From NCBI GenBank assembly GCA_029379385.1, contig CM055607.1, forward strand, positions 8,866,001-8,930,000: 64,000 nt of DNA, written 5' to 3'. Below the pieces are notes generated by a model, which searched no databases, was not told the origin of the DNA, and was given only the letters and a program-made list of their open reading frames with translations. Shown piece by piece: positions 52,766 through 64,000 of the stretch (position 1 is the first letter of the stretch; each line of letters begins with the position of its first letter). This stretch comes from Quillaja saponaria. Its lineage: Eukaryota > Streptophyta > Magnoliopsida > Fabales > Quillajaceae. The position numbers and the translations under genes were made by a program.

Positions 52766-55575
52766 GTAAGTCTACAATTGTTTACTTTTATTTTTGGTTC
52801 CACATCTAAAACCCTTCTGAATTTGAAAACATTTTTTTTTTTTTTTTTTAAGGTTCTTAGCACATTGTCTTTCTTTTCTATGTAAAAAATTGACTCCTAA
52901 TATGTAATAAACATTCCCAAATCAGAAGGTTGTAAATTGATCTGTTTGATGAGACCTGGCAATAAAGGACTTCTTATTACATGCATTACATTATTGAACT
53001 CCTTTCTCTGGTTGGCTTCTAAGTAATTTCAGAGGAGTGGCATGTAGAACATGGTGTTGTAAACGTTTTGATAGCTTATACTGCACATTGAGTTGGGGGA
53101 TGTTTGGCATTGTTTACTGTTTTGCAAGTAATGAAACTGAAACACGGCTGCTGGAATTCTGGCTACTTCCAATGAACGTACAGTATTTGTACAACGTATC
53201 CTTTACTTTGTGGAAATCTTTTGTAATCAATTTACATATGTATTCTTGTATTTTCTTTTTAGCTTTTGAGAAACAAACATTCCCAAGCTTTAAAATTCAA
53301 ACCCGTCCAAAGTTCAAATTTCAGTTCCTCAATGATTTGGCTGCGGATTTGAAGAGCTTTACACATTATCTTAGCAAACTGGAAAGTGACTTTCAGCCAT
53401 TTTTAGCTGGTGATTATTAAATCTAAAGGTCCTAATGACTCATTTTCTAAGACATTTCGTCTCTGTATCTTCTATTTGCTCCATCCTTCAAATTCATAGG
53501 TCATCCTTGCCTGCTAGTAAAAGGAAAAAGTAAATCATCTCCGGCATGACTTCCTTCAAGTTGTAAGCTACTGAGAAGTGGGAACTTGAAAGCTTGCGAA
53601 AGCGATAATCCTCTTAAATTTCTGTTTACTATCTAGCTATTTAGGGTAACGGTTCTTAAATATAACTTATTCTAGAGCTAACCGATTTAAACGATCCAAG
53701 GTTCACACAAGTAAAGGTTAACTTTGAGATCACTAAAAGACCAAAGTCTCTTTTTCTATCAACATTATGAATGATTAAAGTGATTTTATGCATATACATT
53801 TAACAGAATCTTTAATGAAATATTGACGTGTCAATCATGATTATTATCAATTCATAACCAACTTTTATGATTGGACGATATGTGTGCCTACCACCTTCAC
53901 ATTCTCTAATTTAGACTTTTGGAATATGTTCCCACTGTATTTTAGGGATAATCCTCTTGCCATTGAATCAAGGGGCATGTGGTTCATGGTTGGAGATTTA
54001 TCCGTGTTGCACTTTTTATATTAGAAGAAGAATCTTCAAAAAAAATCTATTCTTGGTATAAAAAAATCTGTTCTGGGTAACAAAAATACTTTTTAATTTA
54101 TTAAAAATTTTATAATTGCAAAGGAAAACAAAAGGAGAAATTGGAAATCTTACTAGGCAAAATATATACTGTAAGAATGGTTTTTAGAGAGTCACAAATA
54201 AAGGGTATGGTCAAACCAAATCATTAGACTGGTGACAACTGACAACGCATGTTGATCGATGATTATACTATAATCCAAGTATATATCACTTGTTTTTTCT
54301 TCTTTTTTGGTTCAATCGACAACAATATATTGTCCAGAAACAGAGACTCCATGCCTCCAGGGAGAATATTCTTAATTTCTGTTCCTGCATTGCATATTTG
54401 TTGACACCTCTATGAGCAAATTTTTAGAAGGTTCATGAATGATTATACACAAATGATTATTAATAATTGCTCTCTCATGATCTAGTTGATGCCCTGAGTA
54501 AGATATTTGATTAGAAAGTATATATAATAAGATATAACTCCTCTCTGATAGATTATAAAGTATATATCACTTGTTTTTTCTATTTCTTCTTCATATATTA
54601 GCAACAACCGTTTTAATATTCTCATATCTGCAATTCTTTAATTTTTTAATATGTTGTTTCTTGACAACCCAATACTCCATTATAAAATATAACATGATGT
54701 TTGACAGTTCTATAAAATTTACCATTCAGCTTTAAATGAAGGTCAATCATGAATCAAGAACATTCCACCACCACTGTCATCATCCATAAATGATTATTAT
54801 TAGGTCAGGAACAGTTGCACCAGGAAATGAGGAAATAAATAGCAAGAACCCAGTAAAATAGTTGGTTATTTCTGTTATTACGAAGTCCTAATATTTTCTA
54901 TTGCTGCATGTGCTCTTCCATTTCTGGATGCTCATTGGTTTCATTATGTATGAAACTTAAAAAATGTCCAAATCATTAGTGGCAGCCTGCAGCACATGCC
55001 ATTGTGCTGTAATTTTTGATTCCTTCCCCTGTTCTCCCCCTCGCACCTCATTTTATTTCACATACAACCTAGTCAATATCATAGACATTGTTATATGATG
55101 TGGCTCTAAGCTCTTAATGATGGGATAATTTCCTTTTAATTTAGATTTTTGAGGAATAATAGAATTGTGGAGTATTAGATTGATGACGGGATATTGGTGG
55201 AGTTGAGACAGTGGTCTCACCAAACATATTAAGTAAATAATAAGGGTAGTGAGAACATGGCCAATAGAAAGATAGTAAGGTTAGCCACTCTCTCTAGCTA
55301 CCTGGCTAACATGTTTCCTCTTGAGACTGTCTCCTAACAGAATTCAATTTTAAAGTCAACAAGCAAATGGGATTGAAATTATATTGGGGAGATGCATGCA
55401 AAACACATCCAAGTCATGTGAGAGACTAGCATATATTTTACATTTGCATACCAGTTTTTTATGTACTATTCTGATGCTTCAAATAATAGACATACTAAAT
55501 GGTAGTTATATTTAAGGACCTTTCTATTTGCTATTGTCTTTCATCAGAAAGCTAAGTTGTAAGCAAGAGATAAGA
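52766..55575. other. Intergenic between PP2C pseudogene and WAT1-related gene
   Basis: A 127-codon frame at 53037-53420 ends with a lysine-rich stretch and LNDLAADLKSFTHYLSKLES. I recognise no family in it, and the first half has low-complexity noise. The rest is AT-rich, with the transporter promoter at the right. Confidence 0.4.
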
Positions 55576-57541
55576 ATGGGAAAAGTAAGTTTTGTCACAG
55601 AGAAAACAAAGCTTGTTCTTGCAGTGTTTGCTCTACAGCTTTGCTTTGCAGGGTTTCACATAGTCTCTAGACTTGCATTGAACATTGGTGTCAGCAAAGT
55701 TGTTTACCCTGTATATAGAAACATCATTGCAGTGGTTTTATTAAGTCCTTTTGCTTATTTCTTAGAGAAGTGAGTTATCAACTGGTGCTTCTGTTTTACT
55801 TTCTTTGTTCTTTTCCTTCTGTTATTCCTTTTCACTTTCTTGTCATGCTATATTAACACATTACAATGATAATGTTTGTCTATTCAGGAATGAAAGACCA
55901 CCCCTTACTTTTTCTTTACTGCTTCAGTTCTTCCTTCTAGCATTATTTGGGTAAGAAAATACTTCCCTTTCCATGGTGCAAAGTTGCACTTTTCACTAAT
56001 GCAATGCTTTGGTTTCTTATTCTTTTTCTTTCTCGGTTGTGTGTGTGTTAACTGTAGAATTACTGCAAACCAAGGGTTTTATCTGTTGGGAATGTATTAT
56101 GCCTCTCCAACTTTTGCTTCCGCAATGCAAAACTCAGTTCCTGCTATCACTTTTGTCATGGCTTCAACTCTAAGGTAATCATGTCTCTGCATAGCATCCT
56201 TTCAATCTCTTCAGTAATTTTATATGTCTTTCTAACGAAATGATTTTCTGATTCTCTTCCAGGCTTGAGCAACTCAATATTGCAAGGAGAGATGGACTGG
56301 CAAAAGTTTTGGGAACCATTGCCTGTGTAGGGGGTGCCACTATAATTACTCTCTACAAAGGTCCTCCTCTTCTTCATCAGACACACCAAGCACAAGGAAA
56401 TACCTTAGAAGTAGATGGCTCTGAAAGTAAAATGCAGAACTGGACATGGGGTTGCATATACTTGCTTGGACACTGCTTATCTTGGGCTGGTTGGATGGTT
56501 TTTCAGGTCAGCTAAAAAATAATCACATATAGCCATGACTAGAAATCTAGAACCTTATAAAAGCCAAAAAGTAATTGTGGTTCTTCACCTATATTCTAGC
56601 AAATCCATGCATAAAATACATTAGTCATTTGTATGCTTAACCAGTCATTATTAATCATCACATATGTGGTATTTGCTCAAATCTTTTACTCATTTCATCA
56701 CCAATTTCATGACCTAAACTTTAAGTTACCGTTTCTGCAGGCTCCAATTGTGAAGAAATATCCGGCAAAACTGACACTGACAACATTTACATGCTTTTTT
56801 GGATTGATCCAGTTCTTAATCATAGCAGCCTTTGTAGAAACTGACTTTGAACATTGGAAGATACAAACAGGAGAGGAACTTTTCACAATCCTATATGCTG
56901 TAATACTCTTAACATCAATTTTCTCCGATATTCTTGCTGTGGGATATTTCAAATTGTATGACACATTTATATTTGAATTACTTTCTCATCAAGGTTAACT
57001 CATTTTCTTCTGATCAATTTAGGGAATTGTAGCTTCAGGGATTGTCATATCTCTACAAACATGGTGTATTCAGAAAGGCGGCCCAGTGTTTGTTGCTGTC
57101 TTCCAGCCAATGCAGACATTTTTAGTTGCTGTCATGGCAGCCCTAATTCTTGGGGATCAGTTATACTCTGGAGGGTATGTAAAATACTTTATTCAAAGGA
57201 TCATTTCTGCTATCATCATCAATAAATATAAGCATTACATACAAGCTTGTGGAATCTTATTCCTCTTTGACTCATAAATGGTTGAATCCTTGTCTGCTCT
57301 ATAAACCTGAGCTTTTGGAGAGCTAGTAATTTATCCTTATCTCTCTTTCTAAAAACCTTTTCACTTGTATTGCAGAATTATTGGAGCAATTCTCATCATG
57401 CTTGGACTTTACTCTGTTCTATGGGGTAAAGCTGAAGAAAAAAGATTGACTAACCAAGTGGAATCATCATCATTGACAAAGCCATTTCTTGATGCCGAAG
57501 AAGATAAAGAAGGTGATGCTGCTACAGAAGACATACCATGA
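55576..57541 (+). CDS. WAT1-related (nodulin MtN21/EamA-type) transporter
   Basis: Seven exons: 55576-55769, 55888-55950, 56058-56174, 56263-56506, 56741-56899, 57023-57174 and 57376-57541. They join in frame to 364 residues, the usual size and exon number for this plant family. It is a ten-segment membrane protein of the drug/metabolite transporter superfamily, with two EamA halves. Landmarks are MGKVSFVTEKTKLVLAVFAL at the start, SRLALNIGVSKVVYPVYRN, ANQGFYLLGMYYASPTFASA, then SLQTWCIQKGGPVFVAVFQP and LYSVLWGKAEEKR near the end. Relatives export amino acids (UMAMITs) or carry auxin (WAT1); the substrate here cannot be read from sequence. The start at 55576 is the first ATG in frame; the frame further upstream has only a TTG. 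The gene faces CCT4 tail to tail, as does AT3G18200 relative to AT3G18190 as I recall. Confidence 0.93.
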
Positions 57542-60104
57542 CATATCCTTCCGTTTACAGATAGACAGTGAAGATTTGGTAAAGAATCTTTACCAACATC
57601 CGATATAAGAAGATAAAACAGTCCAATATTGGTCGCAGACAAGCCCAGCATCTGAACTTGCAAACTTGAAAGGAATCTTTTATTAAATTAACAACCTTTG
57701 TAACATTTTAGTGTCAAGCTAAGCTGGTTTAAGGCTAGCAAGTGCATGCATTGAAGAGAAGCCCAATTCAATGACCTACTGATTGTATGGTTATGTATGT
57801 CATCGGCTGCGAGGCTTCATTTGTTTTATATTACATTACTATCTATGTCCTTGAGATTTATACAAGATCCTTTTCGTTTGCTCATGTACATAAAAACTAA
57901 GACATTCAAGAGTTTGATACATTTACAAGGCAAGGGAAAGCACTTTGAGATAGAAATTCCAATCTTGTTCACCATTCCAGTCATGTACATAGAACTCGCA
58001 TGACATTCAAGGTTTGATCATAATTACATCTCTAGAAGTACCGTGTCAGCAAGTGTGCCTTACCAACTTGCAAGACTTATGCCCGCAAAGTGTGACTTCA
58101 GGAGTAGCTAGCTTGTCAATCTGTTTTCTACTATATACACCTAGGCATGCTTGGTAGAGTCGCATCAAACTAGAGGACGCAAAAATAAGATAATAAAATT
58201 GAAGAATTATACTATGTTCCAGCCCTGAAGCAAAAATAAGCAAAATTGAGATGAAAATGAAAGTAAAATTGGACAGAATGAATATGAGACCAATTTTACT
58301 TTTATCATTCTCCATCTATCCCTCATGAAAGCAAAACCGTCCCATTCATTCCTCTTATGTCTCTCAATTGTTTGTTATACCAAGCACAGTTGCTCAATCT
58401 CTTACACTTTACTACTGAGCTGAAATGCTATTTCAGCTCAGCTCTATCTCTTCGTTCTGACATTGTATGAAACATAGTTACCAGGATCGCGATATATTCT
58501 GGGATATGATACAGGAATGAGTACAAGATACGCTACCTAGCTAAAATCATAATACGATGAAAGTAAGTTTAATTGATTCACTATTTCAAAACGTGATACG
58601 CTTGCTTGAAGTACTTATTTGGACTACTTTACCATATTTTGGTGGTGTACTTCATATTAAATTATACTAAATACATAGAATACATAATATTTAATTTATG
58701 ATAAGAAAGATAATAACCTACTAATTATATAAATACATACATATATAAAAGAAATAAGTAATAATTGATATAGGTTAAAATTGTGAATCACATTTTCTCA
58801 TTTTCTAGGTGAAAAATCTTAAAATTTTGAATCACTAATTTTAATGACCTGGATTGCGAACAACAATGATCCCAGTATACAAAACAACCACGATACCAAA
58901 ATGAAATTGAAAAACGCAGAACGCAAGAAAGTCAAGAGATCCCGGTAATTATAGTATGAAACACCATCTATAAAGGGATTGCCCTTCATCTAACCAAAAC
59001 ATCCTGTACGTACCAAGCAAATGATAAACATGGATGAAGACCACGAGATTACTATATCTACATATATTAGCATAGTCTCAGTTTAGGACTCGTTGGTGAT
59101 CATATAAAGATAACATGATAATATAAGATTATCTAATTGAATCTTAAATAATGTCTGACAACAATAGACTTAGACTGTTAACCCTCTCTTATATACCATG
59201 CCTGATATGGAGAAAAAAAAGAATACTATAATAGAACAACAAAATAATTATACAGTCTAATACATTGCATAATCTTATACGATATATCAAACGAATCCTC
59301 AAAGTTTAGACTTCTTGTACTAGTTTGATGTAACAACTTGGTGCCCAAAGATTAGAGACCTACACTTCGAGAAGCTTGAATTGAAACGAAGATTTGCAAC
59401 AACTACGAAAATCACTCTGATAAATAGAAAAGACAAGAAGTATTCTCTAGACTTTTAACCATGAGGTTTCAGCCATCAGGTTCAAAATCAAATGCAGCCT
59501 TTCTACTCCCCAAAATTTTAAAACTATCCCACCAGAAATGCAACTAATCTATGACAACCCCTGATAGAAGCATGAAACAAGCAAACCTATTCTTTATTCT
59601 AGAACAAGAGACCCTGGTTCCAACACATGTACTGAAACCTTCACGATGCCTTGTACAATGAACTTCAAATTAAAAAATTTCTAAAATCTCCGAATTCTAT
59701 AAATATTGCTCCTCCAGCCTACATTCCTATCACATTTCCATTTAGGGCAAGATATCAAAGGAGTAAGCATAAGCAAAAATGACATCAGAAAATAACAGCA
59801 TAATCTACTCGACAATTGATAAAGTTCTAATTCCATTCCCAGGAAGTCATATGCAATAACATAGTAAGAACTAAGAAGAAAAGGTCATGTAAAAGAAGTA
59901 GCAAAAGCCCTAACAGAAATAATAAGTTTTTCAGGAAGCGTCATAACAACATTCAAAATTTAAGATACACGAAGAAACAAAGAGAAGTCACAATTTCTTA
60001 ACACAATAAGTAAAAGAGCACGGACTACCCCTGCAAATAAATGCACACGAGAAAAAAAAAAAGAGCTCTTTCCTTCCACGATGTTGCTAATATCCCAATC
60101 AACA
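57542..60104. other. Convergent 3' flanks of the WAT1-related gene and CCT4
   Basis: No gene is seen. The short minus-strand frames at 57409 and 58046 have no domain. Confidence 0.5.
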
Positions 60105-61706
60105 CTACCTCACTGTTACAATGTCATCAATCTTCAAAATCATCCGCACGCACTCTGTAGCCAATGTGATAGCACTTGTGCTAACAAGCAAAGGCTGCAC
60201 CACATTCTCCTCCAAGATGTTTGTGATCTGCCCCTTCCTTACATTAATTCCAGCATTAATCTCACCCTGTGCATGACGATTCCTCAGCTCAGTTACAATT
60301 GCAATCGGGTTCAAACCTGCATTTTCAGCCAGAGTATACGGAATAACTTCAAGTGCCTCAGCAAATGATCGAACACAGTAGCCTTCCATCCCATGCAACA
60401 CCTTCGCCCATGCACCCAGTTGTCTCGACAGCTCAATCTCTGGCGCACCACCCCCGGCAATCAAAAACCGCTTGCTCACCAAACACCTAACAACACACAA
60501 AGCATCATGCAAACTCCGCTCTGCCTCATCTAAGACCAACTGGTTGGAGCCACGAACCAGCACTTTTGTGGTCCTTCCCATATCCTTAATACCAGTAATC
60601 TTAACTATCTTCCCATCACCAAGAGAAACCTCCTCCACGAGATCAGCATACCCCAACTTCTCAGCACGGAAATGCTCTATATTTGCAATGGGCAAACAAT
60701 TAAGTGTCTTTGTGATGAACTCAATCTCATCTCGCTCCACATCCTTGATCACCAAAATCTTGGCTTTTGCAAGATAATGCAAAGATAAATCAGTCACAGC
60801 ATCTCTCAGTATACTCTTCTGAATCAACAAGACATTACAACCTGTTGCCTTAATCTTCTTAATCATTCCCAAAATGTAATTCCTTTCTTCCTTCAATATT
60901 CTATCCATCTGGGTATAATCATTAACTACAATAGTCTGCTCAATATCAGTCTTGGGTGGTGAAATCTGGAACTGAATCACGGCTATCTTGGCATTTTCCA
61001 TTCGAGTTGGTCCTCCAGCAGCATGACTAACCTTCTTATCAAACACCAAACCCTTCACGAGTTCTGTGTCATCTACCGTCCCACCAAGCTTCTTCACAAT
61101 CTTAATATCGCGAAGATCAACAATGTCGGGCTTTGCTGGGTCGATAACTGATAGCACAGCGTCAACAGCCAGTGGTGCCAGAAGCGTCGAGTACTGACTA
61201 ACCACTTTGCTATTAAGCGAGGTGCTAGCAGATTTGATTAAAGACTCACGATCAGATAGCTCCACTGGAACAGCCATTGCAGTAAGTACATCAACAGCTT
61301 TAATTGAGGCCTTGTAGAGCGATTCAGAAATCACAGTCGGATGAATGCCATGAGAAAGAAGTAACAAACATTGTTTAAGAAGAGACCCGGCGATAACAAC
61401 AACCGTTGTAGTACCGTCACCTGCAGCTGAATCCTGGGATTTAGATAGCTCAACCAACATCTTGGCTGCCGGTTGAAGTACTTCCATCTTGTTCAGAATG
61501 GTGGCGCCATCATTTGTAATAATGACCTCACCAGAAGCACTAGATATCATTTTGTCCATACCTTTGGGACCAAGACTGGTCCGGACCGCATCTGCCACAG
61601 TCCGAGCAGCAACGATGTTCGCATGACGAATGTCTTCCTTGCGCTTGTTGTCGACGTAGGACTCAGTTTTAGAGGATCGGGGTTGGGTAGCCACAGTTGC
61701 CGCCAT
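60105..61706 (-). CDS. CCT4: T-complex chaperonin delta subunit CCT4
   Basis: A single uninterrupted frame of 533 residues, the normal length for this subunit. CCT/TRiC is the cytosolic group II chaperonin that folds actin, tubulin and other proteins inside a two-ring complex of eight subunits. ATP-binding motifs are intact: [11 protein letters not shown] (about 43-53), NDGATIL (65-71) and GDGTTTVVV (96-104, with the catalytic Asp97). [13 protein letters not shown] lies in the C-terminal equatorial half and [15 protein letters not shown] further on. Delta identity rests on the overall sequence: [20 protein letters not shown] and [14 protein letters not shown] are delta-like. The gene lacks introns in the coding region, like Arabidopsis AT3G18190 as I recall. 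The start is the first ATG in frame ([13 protein letters not shown]). A helicase gene begins on the other strand about 650 bases upstream, so the two share a divergent promoter region. Confidence 0.97.
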   Translation of the reverse strand: MAATVATQPRSSKTESYVDNKRKEDIRHANIVAARTVADAVRTSLGPKGMDKMISSASGEVIITNDGATILNKMEVLQPAAKMLVELSKSQDSAAGDGTTTVVVIAGSLLKQCLLLLSHGIHPTVISESLYKASIKAVDVLTAMAVPVELSDRESLIKSASTSLNSKVVSQYSTLLAPLAVDAVLSVIDPAKPDIVDLRDIKIVKKLGGTVDDTELVKGLVFDKKVSHAAGGPTRMENAKIAVIQFQISPPKTDIEQTIVVNDYTQMDRILKEERNYILGMIKKIKATGCNVLLIQKSILRDAVTDLSLHYLAKAKILVIKDVERDEIEFITKTLNCLPIANIEHFRAEKLGYADLVEEVSLGDGKIVKITGIKDMGRTTKVLVRGSNQLVLDEAERSLHDALCVVRCLVSKRFLIAGGGAPEIELSRQLGAWAKVLHGMEGYCVRSFAEALEVIPYTLAENAGLNPIAIVTELRNRHAQGEINAGINVRKGQITNILEENVVQPLLVSTSAITLATECVRMILKIDDIVTVR

Positions 61707-62360
61707 TGATGATATGGAATAACTGCTCTAAAAACTCTAACCCTAGTATAGAGAAAAAAGATCGAGGAGTAGAATTAGGTGGGCGGGACCGTAAATTTGG
61801 GAGGAAATGTTGGGCAAATGGCGAAGATGAAAATAGAAGCAGAGAAAGAGTAGGAAAAACCCTAGAAAAAAAGGAGGCGAGACTCTAAGAGAGAGGGACT
61901 TCGGTACTGGAAATAGAAGACCGATAGAATTCTTGGATGACGAATATACCCCTTCCCTAGTTTGGTCCGGGCGGTATTTTCAAAATTTGACCCGAGTGGG
62001 CCGGTAACCATTGGGTTGTTCCAAATTCATTCCTCCTAAGATTCGACTTGGACAATATTGACCTCAAATTAGATTTTCTTTTTTTTTTGGTAATCGACCT
62101 CAAATTAGATTTAAAGGGTGAAATTAAATATTTTATATTTTAATATTTAAAAGGATTAGAAATAAAATTTGAAGAAAAAAGAGAACCAAATCCCAAATTC
62201 CGGCAACTAATTACCCAAAATCCAGGTAGTGCAAAGTCCCAACAACTAGACGTTGAAGAACGTTTGGCAAAGCACCAATTCATGGTACTGTCAAAACCTA
62301 ATTCCAGACAAATGTTAACGAACCTCTGCAACTGACACTCCAAATTCCTAGTCAGCATCC
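61707..62360. promoter_or_regulatory. Shared divergent promoter region, CCT4 and DExH helicase
   Basis: Only about 650 bases separate the two opposite start codons. The part next to CCT4 (to about 61990) is less AT-rich, as in housekeeping promoters. No TATA box is evident next to CCT4. Coregulation is inference. Confidence 0.4.
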
Positions 62361-63790
62361 ATGCCCTACGCAGCCATTTTTCAGGGTTATATCCGAACCC
62401 CCACTACTACCTCGTCTCCTTTTCTAACCATGTCTGTCAAAAAACCCATGTTAGTCTCGTCATACAAAACTCACATAACTATAAAGCCTTGTCTTTTATA
62501 CCTTTCAATGAGGAACCAAACCATTGGGCTCAGGAAGTTGTACGTGCCGCCAAATTATAAGCGGGTTGGGTTTGTGTACTTGGCGGCGTCTTCCAGGACG
62601 GTTGAGTTGGATTGGAAAGAGAGGTAGGGTGTCGGTTTCAGGAAGAGAAGTCGTTGCTTTGCCGTTTTGGCATCAACAGAGCTCAAATTTTGGTCGATTT
62701 GCTTATCAGGATGTGTCTGGTGATGATTCTGATAATGAATTCGGGTTTCCTCAGCAGCAAATGGTTGGTGTCTTGCCCCTTTCTTGAATGAGTTTTATTC
62801 ACTATTATTATTATTTTTTAATTGACTTAAGGAAATTCTTGAGGAATTGGATAGCGGGTGATGACAACCTATTAGATAACAATTAAGCATGATTTTTCTT
62901 GCAGTGTTTCCAAGTGTAAGAAGTAATGTTTACTTGTCAAAAAGAAATGAAGAACACAGCAGTAAATTCATATATGAACTTCTTACAAGTAAACTAATTG
63001 AAGAGAATGAAGGTGATCTTGTTCGATGTATAATTTGTCTTACCCAACTAGCAGGTTTTGAAGGGCGAGGGCTATTACATGTCTGCACGGTTATGCTATA
63101 TCAATGATATTCATGATATGCCCCTGTAATATCTGTTATCTCCTAGTCTTCTGTAATTGTGAACCTGGTTTTGCACAAGGAACAGACGTTTGAGTAAAGT
63201 TTCTTGTACTATTGTCTGAGCCTGGTAGATGTTTTTCCTTCTCTTTCTTTTTTACGTCAGATGGTTGCTTTTATGAGAATCGGAATTGGCTATATTGCTT
63301 TGAGGCACACCTCTGATTTTCAGGATAGTTTTATATCTTGTTTGAATAATTGTGTGATTCTTATTTCCAGAAAAGAAAAAAAAAAAAAAAAAAGGTATTG
63401 TAATATTAATATGTTATGATATCTGTATATCTTGTTTGAAATCCAAGATTTGATAGAATTAAAATAACGTCAGAATTCCATGTTTAGGTTTCTAGTTGTT
63501 TCCTCAAGGAGGGTCATTTTGCTGTTATCTTGAGTACAACCATGCAAATGAAGATATGAGAGATGTATAACACCATAACTTAAGCTGATACAAATGTGGT
63601 GTTTGTTTGTTGCATTTCACGTTTACACATAGTGGCTCAACTGTTGATAACGTTGATGAGTGGAAATGGAAGCTAACCATGCTTCTTCGAAACAAAAATG
63701 AGCTAGAAGTGGTGTCAAGGGAGAAAAAGGACAGACGTGATTTCGAGCAACTTTCAGCTTTGGCAAATAGAATGGGTTTACACAGGTCCC
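62361..63790 (+). pseudogene. DExH-box RNA helicase (DExH3/DExH5 type), 5' part, frame broken
   Basis: The first exon starts MPYAAIFQGYIRTP and runs to RTVELDWKER, then meets TAG at 62625. The next frame carries on as RVSVSGREVVALPFWHQQSS and NFGRFAYQDVSGDDSDNEFG to QQQM near 62765. Both halves belong to the variable N-terminus of plant DExH3/5 helicases, so a frameshift, probably a two-base loss at 62620-62627, has split them. The next certain exon starts at 63633: GSTVDNVDEWKWKLTMLL, then VVSREKKDRRDFEQLSALAN and RMGLH. That conserved block ends near 63786; the usual QYAKVVVFSK continuation is not seen clearly. The helicase core lies beyond the window, if it exists. Decay is the simplest reading, but a sequencing error would also explain a single shift. 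Confidence 0.65.
62892..63107 (+). other. Unrecognised exon-like frame within the helicase region
   Basis: An open frame follows a good acceptor (TTTTCTTGCAG at 62905) and reads FPSVRSNVYLSKRNEEHSSK and on to GFEGRG. It matches nothing I know in DExH helicases. It may be chance or a lineage-specific exon. Confidence 0.2.
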
Positions 63791-63860
63791 CTTGGGCTTA
63801 TCAATACACAAAATTCAACTTGCCTTTTGTTCATTGTAACTGTTTCTTACTTTTTTATGA

Positions 63861-63926
63861 AGCCCGCATTAGCTGAAACTTACTTGAGCTTAAAGAGGGA
63901 GCTGGAGGAAGTAATTCAGAAGAAAG
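63861..63926 (+). other. Unrecognised exon-like segment at the right edge
   Basis: Bounded by TTTATGAAG and AAA|GTAAGTG, it reads PALAETYLSLKRELEEVIQK. This looks coding and helical, but I cannot assign it to the helicase or to another gene. Confidence 0.3.
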
Positions 63927-64000
63927 TAAGTGTAGATTTACGTCACTGGTCAAATTTTTTGATCTATATGCCCATATTCTATCATCAATTCTCAGTCTCC

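Noticed and set aside
53037..53420. 127-codon plus-strand frame between PP2C and WAT1
   Set aside because: No family recognised and no supporting splice or promoter context; the C-terminal part looks mildly coding but cannot be supported.
58480..58960. Region resembling a decayed transposon (GATACG-type repeats)
   Set aside because: No ends, target duplication or coding remnant could be found.
60472..60777. 101-codon plus-strand frame
   Set aside because: Antisense shadow of CCT4, as are the frames at 60081 and 61473.

Overview
This is nuclear DNA of a flowering plant, almost certainly a eudicot. It is AT-rich, its genes have many introns with GT..AG boundaries, and they belong to plant families (poly(A) polymerase PAPS1, a WAT1/nodulin MtN21-type transporter, dirigent proteins, MIR157). 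I cannot name the genus from the sequence alone.

Left part (1-17.4 kb), accessory and fast-changing. Three two-exon genes (starts at 1645, 7040 and 14157) each encode a 56-residue precursor: a signal peptide, then a short basic, proline-rich tail. A diverged and frameshifted fourth member lies at about 3.1-3.6 kb. The second and third genes sit in two head-to-tail copies of a segmental duplication (4572-10227 and 10228-17377). The junction shows 5 bp of microhomology, and each unit also carries a damaged dirigent-protein gene. Unit 2 has gained a 1,250-bp hAT-like element.

Middle-left (17.4-28 kb), mostly intergenic. It holds a decayed Ty3/gypsy retrotransposon (about 20.3-22.4 kb), a MITE-like repeat with an inverted relative at the left edge, and a MIR157 gene with a clear mature/star pair (23.59-23.70 kb).

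Right part (28-64 kb), conserved genes. In order: a DUF599 membrane protein (-), poly(A) polymerase PAPS1 (-), a PKHD-type 2OG-Fe(II) oxygenase (-), a PP2C pseudogene (+), a WAT1-related transporter (+), chaperonin subunit CCT4 (-) and the broken 5' part of a DExH-box RNA helicase (+). From memory, CCT4, WAT1-related, 2OG oxygenase, DUF599 and MIR157 follow one another in the Arabidopsis AT3G18190-AT3G18217 interval, so this looks like an ancient syntenic block into which PAPS1 and PP2C are interleaved.

The genes are housekeeping or regulatory (mRNA 3'-end formation, chaperonin folding, small-RNA control of SPL factors) and show no common pathway. The most novel material is the secreted-peptide cluster on the left.
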